Part shown: one piece after another, positions 17,242 through 26,028 of the stretch | How the letters are laid out: the number at the start of each line of letters is the position of its first letter | How positions within the stretch are numbered: the stretch's first letter is position 1 | NCBI GenBank assembly: GCA_903870015.1 | Contig: CAIQBE010000044.1 | Span: 1-47,826, forward strand | Direction of reading: 5' to 3' | DNA: 47,826 nt | Source: an uncultured Thiotrichales bacterium | GTDB taxonomy: Bacteria; Pseudomonadota; Gammaproteobacteria; Francisellales; CACEW01 | The notes under the pieces: model-generated | Database searches by the model: none | The model's input: the letters and a program-made list of their open reading frames with translations, nothing else | Told to the model about the DNA's origin: nothing | Made by a program: the position numbers and the translations under genes

Positions 17242-20200
17242 TTAATGCTTAAACCGACTCTTGAAGCGCGCCAATAGAGTATAAGCTACTGGCACGACAA
17301 AGAGCGAGAAAAATGTGCCAAAGATTAAACCAAACACAATGACCACTCCAATTTGTCGGCGCCCAAAGGCATCAGTCCCAGTCGCAAACACTAAGGGCAA
17401 GGCCCCTAAAATCATCGTTAAGCTTGTCATTAAAATCGGCCGCAGGCGAATACTGGCTGCACGCTTCACTGCTTCATGTAATTCCACACCTTCCATGCGT
17501 AATTGATTACTAAATTGCGTAATTAACACGCCATGTTTTGAAATTAATCCAATCAAAGTCACTAAACTAATATTGGTATAAATATTCAAAGATCCATTCA
17601 TCAACCATAGCGCCACAAGCGCACCCAAAATACAGGGTGGAATCCCAACCAACATAATCAGCGGATCAATAAAGCTTTCAAATAACGCTGCTAATACCAA
17701 ATAAATAAACACAAAGCCCAAAATAAAAATCAAATTCATGGCATTAATACTTTGCTGAAAGGTTGAAATATTATTGGCGTAGATGATACTCAAATTAGCG
17801 GGTAAATTTTTAGCCAACTGATTCACCTTGGCAATAATTTGCCCGGTGGTATAGCCAGGGGCAATGTTGGCATCGACTTCCCCAGCACGTAATAAATTCA
17901 CATGTTGGCGATATGGTAGATCTAAAGCCATCTGCCCTGTCACTAAACTTGATAAAGGAATCAAATTACCGCTAGCATTTTTGACATAGGTGGTATTCAA
18001 AATATCAAAATTTTGCAAATCCTCTTCCGGCAATTGCACCACAATCGGGTAACCATAGCCACCGACTTGATATTGCGACACCGCGGTGTAGCCGCCGAAT
18101 AGCGTCGAGATCGCCGCATTAATATCATCGATATTTACGCCTAAGCTTGTGGCATAATCACGATTCACATCAAGATCAATGGTCTGGCTATTAAATTGCG
18201 TCGCACTTACAGGATCAGTGACCCCGGGATATTGTGCCAAGCCATCAACTAAGCTTTGGGCTGCTCGGCTAATTTCCTGATAACTCGCTAAGCCGCTGAC
18301 GTAAAAGTAAAAATTACCCTGATGATTGTTGCCACCGGTTTGATTGGCATTAAATACACTCAACCCTCCGTTGATATTGGGGTAATTATTACGGATTGTG
18401 GTATTAATTTGCCGCGCTAATGTTGCGGGATCAGGCCCAAACCAAGTGCTTGGCTTTAATTGCAGCATGACAAATACCGAACCGACATTACTATTACCAA
18501 AGAGAATATTTTGAATTTGTGGATATTGCTCTTTAAGTTGCTGCATTAATTTTTCACTTTGCGCCTGCATAAAGACATTGTTGGCCGAGCTTGGGCCTAC
18601 AACCTGACCCAAGATATAATCCAATTGATTCACTGGCAAGAGCTCAGTGGGCAAGGTTTTGTACATCACGCCCGTCAACCCCAAAAATATCAAAAAACTG
18701 ATGATCATGGCTTTTTGATGCTGCAAGACTTTGCTTAAAATATCTTGATAACGTTGTTGCCACTTTGCTGTTAGCTGACTCAATTTCTGTTCATACTTTG
18801 AGTGATGTTGCGCTCGCAATACCCGAGCACACATCATTGGCGTCAGCGTCAGCGCGATAAAGCCAGAGATCAACACGGCGCCCGCGAGCGTAAATGAAAA
18901 CTCTTGGGCAAATGCTGCCACCATGCTTTTGGGCATAAAAATAATGGGTACATAAATCGCGACCAAGCATAAAGTCATGCCTAAAACGGCAAAACTAATT
19001 TCATGAATACTTTTGTACGCCGCATCAAATGGGGCCAGGCCTTTTTCAATATGGCGCACGCAATTTTCTAAGACCACAATGGCATCATCGACCACTAGCC
19101 CCACTCCTAGGACAAAAGCCAATAAAGTCATGACATTAATCGTAAAGCCCAAAAACAAAATCACCGCAAAGCTTGCGATCAAACAAATTGGGATGGTAAT
19201 CACTGGAATTAAGGTCGTCCTCAGGCTACCCAAAAATAACAAACTCACTAAAATTACTAAAACAATGGCAATGCCAATCGTCTGATACACTTCATTGACT
19301 GCATCTTTTAAGGGTTTTCCAATATTAAAAATAACGTGATAATCCATCCCCGGCGGAAATCCAATAGCCATGGTTGTTAACAACTTGCCAATATTTTCAG
19401 AGACTTCAATGGGATTAGCGTCATCGCTCGCTGAAATCATGAGTGCTCCGGCGTTTTGGCCATTGACCTCGGTAAAGCCTCCTGATGACACCGAGGAATC
19501 CACACTCACCGTGCTGATATCGCCCAAGGTAATTTGTCGCCCTTGGCTATTGCTAATCACCAAATTTTTAAAATCATCAACACTGCTGAGAGTTAAATCG
19601 GCATTGATCTGGATATATTGCTGTGCCGTCACTACCTGGCCTGCGGCTAAATTTTGATTATTATTTTCCAGAGCATCGGTGACTTGGGTTGCGGTAATCC
19701 CCAAGGCCGCCATTTTTGCTGGATTTAGCGAAATAAATAGCGTTGAGGTGTCCGTCCATTGATTGATATTACCGACGCCTGGTATGGTCGCAATTCTTGT
19801 CGCCAGGACATTGTTGACGTAATTATTAAGCTCAACCTTACTCATGTTTGGATCAGTTAACGCTACAAGATACGTCCAGCTACCGGCATTTCCCTGAAAC
19901 ACATGCGGCTGATCAACATTTTGTGGCAATTTTACTGAGGCAATCTCCTGCAAAACCTGGGACTGCGCCACCACAAATTGCTGTTGTGATAAATCTTTGA
20001 AAGATAGATTAATATTGGCATAGCCTGTTTGCGATTGCGAAGAAATTTGCGTGAGCCCAGGTGTGCCATTCAAGGCGTTTTCTAAGAGCTGAGTTACATT
20101 CATTTCGACTGCCTGGCTGCCAGCGCCCGGATAATTTGCCATGATCGTTAAGTGCGGCCGAAAATAATACGGTGCAAAGCGCACAGTAAGCTGCATAAAA

Positions 20201-20283
20201 CTCAAAAGTCCTAAAAAAACCAAGACTAGGCTCAAAACAATCGTAAACACAGGGCGTTTGATACAAACTTCTGAAAGCTTCAT
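17242..20283 (-). CDS. RND multidrug efflux permease (AcrB/HAE1-like)
   Basis: A 1013-residue proton-driven efflux pump of the inner membrane. It begins [13 protein letters not shown], as in the family. There are twelve predicted helices and two large periplasmic loops. The proton-relay aspartate pair is in [15 protein letters not shown] of helix 4 (about residue 400). Paired repeats of the family, for example in [11 protein letters not shown] in the second half, are complete. Length is typical (AcrB 1049). The adaptor gene ends two bases upstream, so the two form an operon. No outer-membrane channel gene follows, so it would borrow a TolC made elsewhere. Substrates are unknown. Confidence 0.94.
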   Translation of the reverse strand: MKLSEVCIKRPVFTIVLSLVLVFLGLLSFMQLTVRFAPYYFRPHLTIMANYPGAGSQAVEMNVTQLLENALNGTPGLTQISSQSQTGYANINLSFKDLSQQQFVVAQSQVLQEIASVKLPQNVDQPHVFQGNAGSWTYLVALTDPNMSKVELNNYVNNVLATRIATIPGVGNINQWTDTSTLFISLNPAKMAALGITATQVTDALENNNQNLAAGQVVTAQQYIQINADLTLSSVDDFKNLVISNSQGRQITLGDISTVSVDSSVSSGGFTEVNGQNAGALMISASDDANPIEVSENIGKLLTTMAIGFPPGMDYHVIFNIGKPLKDAVNEVYQTIGIAIVLVILVSLLFLGSLRTTLIPVITIPICLIASFAVILFLGFTINVMTLLAFVLGVGLVVDDAIVVLENCVRHIEKGLAPFDAAYKSIHEISFAVLGMTLCLVAIYVPIIFMPKSMVAAFAQEFSFTLAGAVLISGFIALTLTPMMCARVLRAQHHSKYEQKLSQLTAKWQQRYQDILSKVLQHQKAMIISFLIFLGLTGVMYKTLPTELLPVNQLDYILGQVVGPSSANNVFMQAQSEKLMQQLKEQYPQIQNILFGNSNVGSVFVMLQLKPSTWFGPDPATLARQINTTIRNNYPNINGGLSVFNANQTGGNNHQGNFYFYVSGLASYQEISRAAQSLVDGLAQYPGVTDPVSATQFNSQTIDLDVNRDYATSLGVNIDDINAAISTLFGGYTAVSQYQVGGYGYPIVVQLPEEDLQNFDILNTTYVKNASGNLIPLSSLVTGQMALDLPYRQHVNLLRAGEVDANIAPGYTTGQIIAKVNQLAKNLPANLSIIYANNISTFQQSINAMNLIFILGFVFIYLVLAALFESFIDPLIMLVGIPPCILGALVALWLMNGSLNIYTNISLVTLIGLISKHGVLITQFSNQLRMEGVELHEAVKRAASIRLRPILMTSLTMILGALPLVFATGTDAFGRRQIGVVIVFGLIFGTFFSLFVVPVAYTLLARFKSRFKH

Positions 20284-20285
20284 GC

Positions 20286-21377
20286 CTAAGTCCCTGAATC
20301 TATCACAGTGACATTACTGCCCGGCTGGACTTTTTCTTGGCCTGCAGAAATAATCGGGGTTCCTGGTTTTACACCTGATATTACTGCAACCCAATCCCCA
20401 AAGCGCATCCCAATTTGTACTGGCAAGGACAGGACCTTGCCGCTCTCCACAGTATATACTGCGTATCCAGACATATCAGCCACTAAACTCAGGGCTGGTA
20501 CGGCTAAAACGCGATGATCGGCATTGAGCACCTGGGTCAAATTGACCAACATCCCCGGGGATAGTTGCTCTGAATGCTGCCCCACCAAGGCTCGCACGCT
20601 AAAAGCGCGATTTTGCTGACTAATCAAAGGCGCAACATAATCAACCGTTGCCTCAAAAGTTTTATCGGGATAAGCATCCGAAGTAAAACTAACTTTTTGA
20701 CCTAGCTTCACTTGTCCATAATAACTTTCGGGTAAATTATACGTCAGCTCCAATACATTGCGATTAACCACCGCTATGAGCTGATCGCCCTGATTGACAT
20801 AACTACCTACTGCCAATGTCGTTGAGCCAACCACCCCCTCAAAAGGCGCACGAATTTGCATATTACTAAGCGCCTTTGCTGCAGCCGCAAGTGCCGCCTG
20901 TGATTCTTTGTAAGTGCTATATACTTGATCTACCTGCAATTTTGATAATGCATCAGGTGCTTGTTTCTCTAGGGCCTGGTAGCGATCATATGTCACTTTT
21001 GCTACATTCATTGTCGCCCAGGCCTTTTGATACAGAGCCTCATTCTCGGCATTATCAAGCTGAATTAACAGCTGCCCCTCACGCACATTTTGGCCGTTTT
21101 GAAAGGCTACCTTCGTCACCACCCCTCCAACCTGGGCCTTGAGCATGGTTGATTGTGGCGCGGTGAGGCTGCCGATCGCATTAACCGTGACCGGAATATT
21201 TTGATATTGCGCAGGGGTAACCTCAACCGCAGTGGGTAAAGCAGCAGGTGCTGCCTCTGGCACAAGTCGTTGATACACGAGATACAAAAAAACAAACATT
21301 AGCGACAAGGCTACCACGGTGGCAATTATACGTTTTTTGGTCCATTTTAGCCGCAAAAAACGGCTCAAGAGTTGCAT
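20286..21377 (-). CDS. RND efflux periplasmic adaptor (membrane fusion protein)
   Basis: A 363-residue adaptor that links the RND pump to an outer-membrane channel. The N-terminal anchor helix is at about 15-37 after a basic start (RLKWTKKR). The lipoyl half motifs GGVVTKVAFQNGQNVREGQLL and IRAPFEGVVGSTTLAVGSYV flank a short helical hairpin. Beta-barrel and membrane-proximal domains complete it. It is the first gene of the two-gene efflux operon. Its region upstream is shared with the divergent histone-like gene, 242 bp away. Confidence 0.94.
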   Translation of the reverse strand: MQLLSRFLRLKWTKKRIIATVVALSLMFVFLYLVYQRLVPEAAPAALPTAVEVTPAQYQNIPVTVNAIGSLTAPQSTMLKAQVGGVVTKVAFQNGQNVREGQLLIQLDNAENEALYQKAWATMNVAKVTYDRYQALEKQAPDALSKLQVDQVYSTYKESQAALAAAAKALSNMQIRAPFEGVVGSTTLAVGSYVNQGDQLIAVVNRNVLELTYNLPESYYGQVKLGQKVSFTSDAYPDKTFEATVDYVAPLISQQNRAFSVRALVGQHSEQLSPGMLVNLTQVLNADHRVLAVPALSLVADMSGYAVYTVESGKVLSLPVQIGMRFGDWVAVISGVKPGTPIISAGQEKVQPGSNVTVIDSGT

Positions 21378-21538
21378 ATTTGGCTTTAAATTTAGGCTTT
21401 AGCGTAACATCAGTGTATACCCTTTCTACCTCAAAATGCAAGCTGATGACGGGACCATTTTTTAAGAATCTACAACATAACCCACTGATTACACTAAAAA
21501 TATTAAAAAAACATAAATTAACTTAATGCCGATTTTTA

Positions 21539-21567
21539 TTGACTTTTTAATACATTAACAGTATAAT
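21539..21567 (+). promoter_or_regulatory. Strong sigma70-type promoter for the histone-like gene
   Basis: TTGACT and a perfect TATAAT are separated by exactly 17 bases. The predicted transcript start near 21574 leaves a leader of about 45 bases, with AAGGAATGG a few bases before the ATG at 21620. This suggests high expression. Confidence 0.7.
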
Positions 21568-21619
21568 TGTAACATAAAAATATATTGTAAAATCATTTAC
21601 CCAAAGGAATGGAATAAAA

Positions 21620-22249
21620 ATGAATAACATACAACAAAATCCAAATAATGAATCCAGAGTTCAACGTGCCTTTAACAATGCTGCGTTTTTCTGGCTCGAT
21701 CGTACCGAGTTCCCCCTCGCCGACTTTTTACAGGCCTGTACTACCAATTTTTTACTGCGCCCCGATTTTACGAGTGATGATGCTGAGTTTATTTTAAAGT
21801 GGCTCGAAAAACAAAAGCGCGATGCCAAATCCAATTTAAATAAAACCCTAAAGCAGCACGAAAAAATGGGGGTTCACCCTAAGGACTTAGATGTCGTCAA
21901 AATATCGCTCAAAGCTTTTATGACCAAACCCAAGATTAGCTTTAAGCCCAGTGCAAAAAGCAATCTCGCAAAAAAAACCGCTGAGCCTAAAGCAAAAATC
22001 ACCAAAAAAACGACTAAAACTGTGGCTAAAAAGCCCATCAAAGCTAAAATTGTTAAAAAAGCAGCAGAAAAACCCAAGGCCACAATCGCTAAAAAAGCCG
22101 TCGCTAAAAAGCCCCCCGTTAAAAAAATAGCACGCACAGTCAAAAAATCTGCAAAAAAAGTGACTTTAGTTAAAAAAGCCAAAACCTCAGTCAAAAATAT
22201 ATCATTGCGTTCGTTAAAAAGTAAAAGCAAGAAGCGGCGCTTGGCTTAA
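21620..22249 (+). CDS. Histone H1-like lysine-rich DNA-binding protein
   Basis: A 209-residue basic protein. Residues 1-95 form a folded-looking domain (FFWLDRTEFPLADFLQACTT, then a charged helix). Residues 105-209 are made of Lys/Ala/Pro repeats such as AKKPIKAKIVKKAAEKPKA, ending in SKSKKRR. The tail resembles eukaryotic H1, Chlamydia Hc1/Hc2, AlgP, and the Coxiella basic proteins. Nucleoid condensation is the likely role, by analogy. The N-terminal domain suggests a poly(hydroxyalkanoate) phasin-like or regulatory partner and I cannot assign it. A consensus promoter precedes the gene. AAA-rich codons follow from the lysines and are not a sign of transfer. Confidence 0.75.
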   Translation: MNNIQQNPNNESRVQRAFNNAAFFWLDRTEFPLADFLQACTTNFLLRPDFTSDDAEFILKWLEKQKRDAKSNLNKTLKQHEKMGVHPKDLDVVKISLKAFMTKPKISFKPSAKSNLAKKTAEPKAKITKKTTKTVAKKPIKAKIVKKAAEKPKATIAKKAVAKKPPVKKIARTVKKSAKKVTLVKKAKTSVKNISLRSLKSKSKKRRLA

Positions 22250-22382
22250 ATATTGAGAAATACCTGGGCTTTAATATTACCAACAAATAATGCATTAAAA
22301 TTATGATGTTATAATATTCACTACCAATAATCATTTATTTATGATACAATTATGTCAGCAAATTAATATTAAGGATGATATT

Positions 22383-23538
22383 ATGTCACACGGAACTAAT
22401 GTTAGACAAGATAAGGCCAGAGGAAAAGCAGCAGCTAGGGTAGCTGCAACACAAGATCATCATACTAGCCCTTCTAGCTTTCCCTCAGCGGACTCATCTG
22501 CTAGTATCGCCACTGAACGCGATTCTTCCACCGCTGTCAGCATATCAAGAAACAATGCATTAGCTTCCGCAATAACCCCCACCAATACTTTAAGCGAGAC
22601 TCAGGCGCTACAAGCTTTATATGGCATTGGAACAGGGCGCTTTCTTGAAAGCATGGGGGGGGGGTATGGTGTTTGGCGATGACGTGGATGATGACCAGGA
22701 GGCCGAGCTTAAGCACATACCCAACGAACATCCGAATACACGACAGCTGCTTACTGTCAATGCTACTGTGAAAGAGATCATAAATGCGTATAAAAGAGAT
22801 CCATCCACCTTTGAACAGTATATGTCTGACCAGGCAAAACTTTGCGAAACGCCAGACGAGATTCAATACTTACAAAATGCATATGAGCAAACTACAAAAC
22901 CTGACGGCCAGTTACGCAAGTTAATTGTTACAAATTTCTTCATTTCTGTGCATAGCAGAAAAGTAGACGGAGATGATGTTTATACCTCACCTATGGATTT
23001 AAACATCCTAACAACTCTTAGAAAGCGCGCAGCTGAGCTACAAAGATTTAGCTCTACCGAGACCACGCCTCAAGCTAGCACTGCGACCGCTACTCCTTCT
23101 AGCCTCACCTCCGCTGCTGCAAGCCCTGCCGCAGTTTTTGCTACCACACTACCTGCTAACCCTCAAGGCTCCAGAGCCACTCTTGCCAAATTTGATGAAA
23201 ATCGAACGACTGAGCGTCGATATGGAAAGACTACTAAAAACACCCAGGTCGGAACTATTGCGCTTACGATAATCGCAGGTGTTGCGGCAGCTGCTGCTGT
23301 TACTGCGTTTTTAGTTTTAGCTGCTCCAGTTGCTGCTGTAGCGTTGGCTGCGGTATCTGTGGGCGCTGCTGCACTAGCGATTTACAATTATTGCGCAAAT
23401 AAGGCTCCTGCAAAATCTGTATCTACTCCAAGAGCACCTACTACCGTAACTACTATGTGTAACCATCAGCTTCAATCAGGACTCCCACGGCCCCAGGCTA
23501 CTCCTGCACCTGCACTTACACTTACACAAGCTAGTTGA
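22383..23538 (+). CDS. Hypothetical membrane protein interrupted by a G10 frameshift
   Basis: Two reading frames join across a run of ten G. The first, from ATG 22383 with AAGGATG upstream, gives about 99 residues, Ser/Thr-rich, and stops at 22682. The second continues from about 22654 to 23538 with the same style of sequence. If one G were removed the whole would encode about 384 residues. This full form has a disordered Ser/Thr-rich start, an acidic patch (DDVDDDQEAE), a helical middle, and one or two Ala/Val-rich membrane segments at roughly residues 290-340. I do not recognise the family. It could be phase-variable, corrected by slippage, a young pseudogene, or an assembly error. An internal ATG inside the second frame could also give a short product. 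Confidence 0.6.
22655..22664 (+). repeat. Ten-G homopolymer tract inside a gene
   Basis: The run follows AAAGCAT and precedes TATGGTG. With nine or twelve G the two frames fuse into one long protein; with ten the product ends 18 bases later. Poly-G tracts of this length are classic slipped-strand switches. Confidence 0.9.
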
Positions 23539-23551
23539 TGATATGAACTCA

Positions 23552-23573
23552 CCTACCTGCTTCCACAGGTAGG
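23552..23573. terminator. Hairpin after the frameshifted gene
   Basis: CCTACCTG and CAGGTAGG form a perfect 8 bp stem with a six-base loop, 13 bases after the stop codon at 23538. There is no T tract, so it is a weak or Rho-assisted terminator or an mRNA-stabilising stem. Confidence 0.4.
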
Positions 23574-23675
23574 ATGCGTTTAGTAGAGAGTCAACACTGG
23601 CAAGTTCTTGGCCAAACGCCATAACTGCAATAAACCTTACGTTGAAAAAAAAGCTATCTATGTCGCGTGAGCGGC

Positions 23676-24062
23676 TTAGCTCTTCCAAACTTTCCTTATC
23701 GTTGCCATTGTCAAAAACAGCCGATGCTCTGCATCAGCCAATTGAATAAAACCATAACGCTTATAAAACAGAACTGGCTCTTCGTTTTTCGCATCAACCA
23801 TTATGGCCATTGATGCAATATCAGCACTGAGCTGCAAACTGCGCTTTATCGCATCCACCACAAGTAATTAGCCTAATTTTTTCCTATGCTGCTTGTTGAC
23901 CGCCAAGCGCTATACTCGTTACCGCTAACGTATAATAGCCGATAATATTATCATCGCCCTCTTCGGTTAAAAAAAAACAGCCGCGACATGGCGCTTGTGA
24001 TCCTGGCTCGCATTTGTCTGCAAATAACGATCTAGTGCATCAACGCCACACTTACAAGAAAA
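23676..24062 (-). pseudogene. Decayed GNAT toxin (TacT-like), frameshifted and deleted
   Basis: Pieces of a GNAT-type toxin are spread over three frames. The start reads FSCKCGVDALDRYLQTNA with ASQDHKRHVAAVFF, then stops in a run of nine T (A9 at 23969-23977 on the plus strand). Shifting frame there restores LTEEGDDNIIGYYTLAVTSI, after which about 30 codons of the acetyl-CoA-binding core are missing. The end resumes as LLVVDAIKRSLQLSADIAS and FYKRYGF. Intact relatives acetylate aminoacyl-tRNA and pair with a DUF1778 antitoxin, which is absent here. Loss of the core loop means it should be inactive. Confidence 0.8.
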
Positions 24063-24102
24063 TTTTTTATAAATTAAAACACCACAACACGAAGAGAACA
24101 AT

Positions 24103-24131
24103 TTGACAGTGATGCTAGCATATGCTAGCAT
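24103..24131 (+). promoter_or_regulatory. Promoter-operator of the fitAB module
   Basis: TTGACA (24103-24108) and TAGCAT (24126-24131) are 17 bases apart. The downstream part lies inside ATGCTAGCAT repeated twice without a gap (24112-24131), a 20 bp perfect palindrome made of two smaller palindromes. A ribbon-helix-helix antitoxin dimer pair binding here would block RNA polymerase, the usual autoregulation of such modules. Confidence 0.75.
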
Positions 24132-24161
24132 TTACTTAACTCAATTAAACTCCGGGGCAAC

Positions 24162-24401
24162 ATGGCCAATCTTAGCATTAGAAAACTAGATCATGACGTC
24201 TATAAACAACTGCAGATGCGCTCTCTTAAGCATGGTGTTTCCATGGAAGAAGAAGTGCGTCAAATTATCTTTCTTGCTGTTTCAGCTCCTGAGCGCATTA
24301 GCGATGTTTTCGTCGCATGCTTTGGCAAAAAAAACGGTATTGACTTAGATAAGACCCTCGCAAAACATAAAGCTCATCAACCCATGGACTTTACAGAATG
24401 A
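24162..24401 (+). CDS. fitA: FitA-like ribbon-helix-helix antitoxin
   Basis: A 79-residue antitoxin of the FitA/VapB type. The N-terminal ribbon-helix-helix is ANLSIRKLDHDVYKQLQMRS followed by a GVSMEEEVRQII helix, a DNA-binding dimer module. The C-terminal tail (about 50-79) would wrap the toxin and fill its active site. It overlaps the toxin gene by 4 bp (ATGA), and GGGGC precedes the ATG. A palindromic operator lies 30 bp upstream. Confidence 0.9.
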   Translation: MANLSIRKLDHDVYKQLQMRSLKHGVSMEEEVRQIIFLAVSAPERISDVFVACFGKKNGIDLDKTLAKHKAHQPMDFTE

Positions 24402-24817
24402 TCCTCCTTGATACCAATATTGTTTCAGAGTTGATGAGAACTGAACCTGCAACCCAGGTGATTGAGTGGCTGAATGATCAAAACAGTTCTGAACTGTACC
24501 TAAGCGCTATTACCGTTGCCGAAATCAGCTATGGACTCAATGCACTCCCTGCTGGCGCACGCCGCAAACAATTGAAGAGCGCATTTAATAAAGCGCTTGA
24601 TCTTGGTTTTAAGCATCGCATTTTAGCTTTTGACTTTGCTGCAGCAGAACACTATGGCATCATCATGGCGGACCGCAAAGCAGCCGGGCGCCCCTTAAGC
24701 GTTCCCGATGGACAAATTGCTGCCATCACTTATTCACAAGGCCTACTGCTGGCGACACGCAATGGCCGTGATTTTGTGGATTGTGGCATTGAGATTGTTA
24801 ACCCGTTTAAGGCTTAG
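24398..24817 (+). CDS. fitB: FitB-like PIN-domain toxin (VapC family)
   Basis: A 139-residue PIN-domain ribonuclease toxin that would cut RNA in a Mg-dependent way when freed from FitA. All four acidic residues are present: D5 (LLDTN), E42 (TVAEISYG), D104 (VPDGQIAA) and D125 (TRNGRDF). Length and order match intact VapBC/FitAB systems, so I expect it to be active. It lies beside a dead GNAT toxin, which suggests that this 1 kb is a small toxin-antitoxin accumulation site. Confidence 0.92.
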   Translation: MILLDTNIVSELMRTEPATQVIEWLNDQNSSELYLSAITVAEISYGLNALPAGARRKQLKSAFNKALDLGFKHRILAFDFAAAEHYGIIMADRKAAGRPLSVPDGQIAAITYSQGLLLATRNGRDFVDCGIEIVNPFKA

Positions 24818-24838
24818 CAAGACCTTCTATTGTCTTAA

Positions 24839-25675
24839 TCAATTCACAAACCGCATCGACAAATCCACCGCATGCACATGTTTCGTTAAAGCGCCGACTG
24901 AAATAAAATCCACGCCGGTTGCGGCGATCTTGGCGATGTTATCAAGGCTCACATTGCCAGAGACTTCTAGCTTGCTGCGGCCTTGGTTTAATTTTACTGC
25001 GGCGCTAATGCCATCGAGATCAAAATTATCGAGCATGATAATATTGCTGCCGGCCTGAATCGCTTCATCGAGCTGCGCCAAGCTCTCTACTTCCACTTCT
25101 ATGGGTTTACCTGGGGCAATGACTTTGGCAGCCTTGACAGCGTCGGTAATCGACCCTGCGGCCATGATATGATTTTCCTTTATCAAAAACGCGTCAAACA
25201 AACCCAAGCGATGATTATGTCCGCCACCGCAACGCACCGCGTATTTTTGGGCTTGGCGAAATAAGGGGATGGTTTTGCGCGTGTCTAATAATTTAGTCGT
25301 GGTACCTGTAAGCTTTTGCACCCACACCCAGGTCGTCGTTGCTGTGCCTGAGAGCATCTGCAAAAAATTGAGGGCGCTGCGCTCGCCCGTTAGTAATGCC
25401 CGGGCCGGGCCTTTGACTTCGAATAATAGCGCATCTTTGTGCACATGCTCGCTGTCTTTGGCATGCCATATAACTTCAATAGCGGGATTGATTTGCCGAA
25501 ATACTTCATTCACAAAAGCCTGGCCACAGAGCACCATCGGTTCACGTGTAATCACTCGGGCGTGGGCGGTTTTGTCTTTGGGAATTAGTTGCGCGGTGAT
25601 ATCGCCCGTGCCGACGTCTTCGAGCAAGGCTTGATTCACTAAATTTTCAATATCATCATGGCTTAGCATAAACAT
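24839..25675 (-). CDS. nadC: Quinolinate phosphoribosyltransferase
   Basis: A 278-residue enzyme converting quinolinate and PRPP to nicotinate mononucleotide in NAD synthesis. Signatures are LLEDVGTGDIT-like sequence at residues 15-26, TGERSALNFLQMLSGTAT, DTRKTIPLFRQAQKYAV, CGGGHNHRLGLFDAFLIKENH, and the EVEVESLAQLDEA and IMLDNF barrel strands. Start could be M1 or M3, neither with a good ribosome binding site. It is divergent from the DUF971 gene and ends 22 bp from fitB's end. nadA and nadB are not in the window. Confidence 0.95.
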   Translation of the reverse strand: MFMLSHDDIENLVNQALLEDVGTGDITAQLIPKDKTAHARVITREPMVLCGQAFVNEVFRQINPAIEVIWHAKDSEHVHKDALLFEVKGPARALLTGERSALNFLQMLSGTATTTWVWVQKLTGTTTKLLDTRKTIPLFRQAQKYAVRCGGGHNHRLGLFDAFLIKENHIMAAGSITDAVKAAKVIAPGKPIEVEVESLAQLDEAIQAGSNIIMLDNFDLDGISAAVKLNQGRSKLEVSGNVSLDNIAKIAATGVDFISVGALTKHVHAVDLSMRFVN

Positions 25676-25737
25676 TTTAACTTAAGGTTGGATACAAGGT
25701 ATAATACCTCAAACGCCTGGCTTTCACGAGGATTTTC

Positions 25738-26028
25738 ATGAATATTACCGATATTTTACTCTTACAAAAAGAGCATAAACTGCATGTCACTTTTGCAGAT
25801 GGTACTAAAATTAGCTTTCCCTGCAGCTATCTCCGCGCCTGTTCACCTTCCGCTGAAGTCACGCAAAATCAAGATCCTGCTGTCAATATCGATACCATTG
25901 AGCCCATTGGCAACTATGCCCTCAAATTTCACTTTGATGATGGTCATCAATCAGGGATTTATACTTTTGAGTACTTACACACACTCATGCAAAAATTTAA
26001 AACGCTTGAGGAACCTCTATGCGCTTAA
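25738..26028 (+). CDS. DUF971 family protein
   Basis: A 96-residue protein of the DUF971 family (also called gamma-butyrobetaine hydroxylase-like N-terminal domain). It includes LHVTFADGTKISFPCSYLR, and FHFDDGHQSGIYTFEYL near the end, both typical. A role in Fe-S assembly has been suggested for relatives. In many proteobacteria it sits next to hslUV or ubiE. Here its last 10 bases overlap the start of the LpxL-CoaE fusion gene, so the two are probably translated together. GAGGA is upstream of the ATG. Confidence 0.88.
   Translation: MNITDILLLQKEHKLHVTFADGTKISFPCSYLRACSPSAEVTQNQDPAVNIDTIEPIGNYALKFHFDDGHQSGIYTFEYLHTLMQKFKTLEEPLCA

Noticed and set aside
21874..22230. 118-codon hydrophobic-looking ORF on the minus strand
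   Set aside because: It is the complement of the lysine-rich tail; AAA/AAG runs read backwards give Phe and Leu. The plus-strand gene has a promoter and ribosome site.
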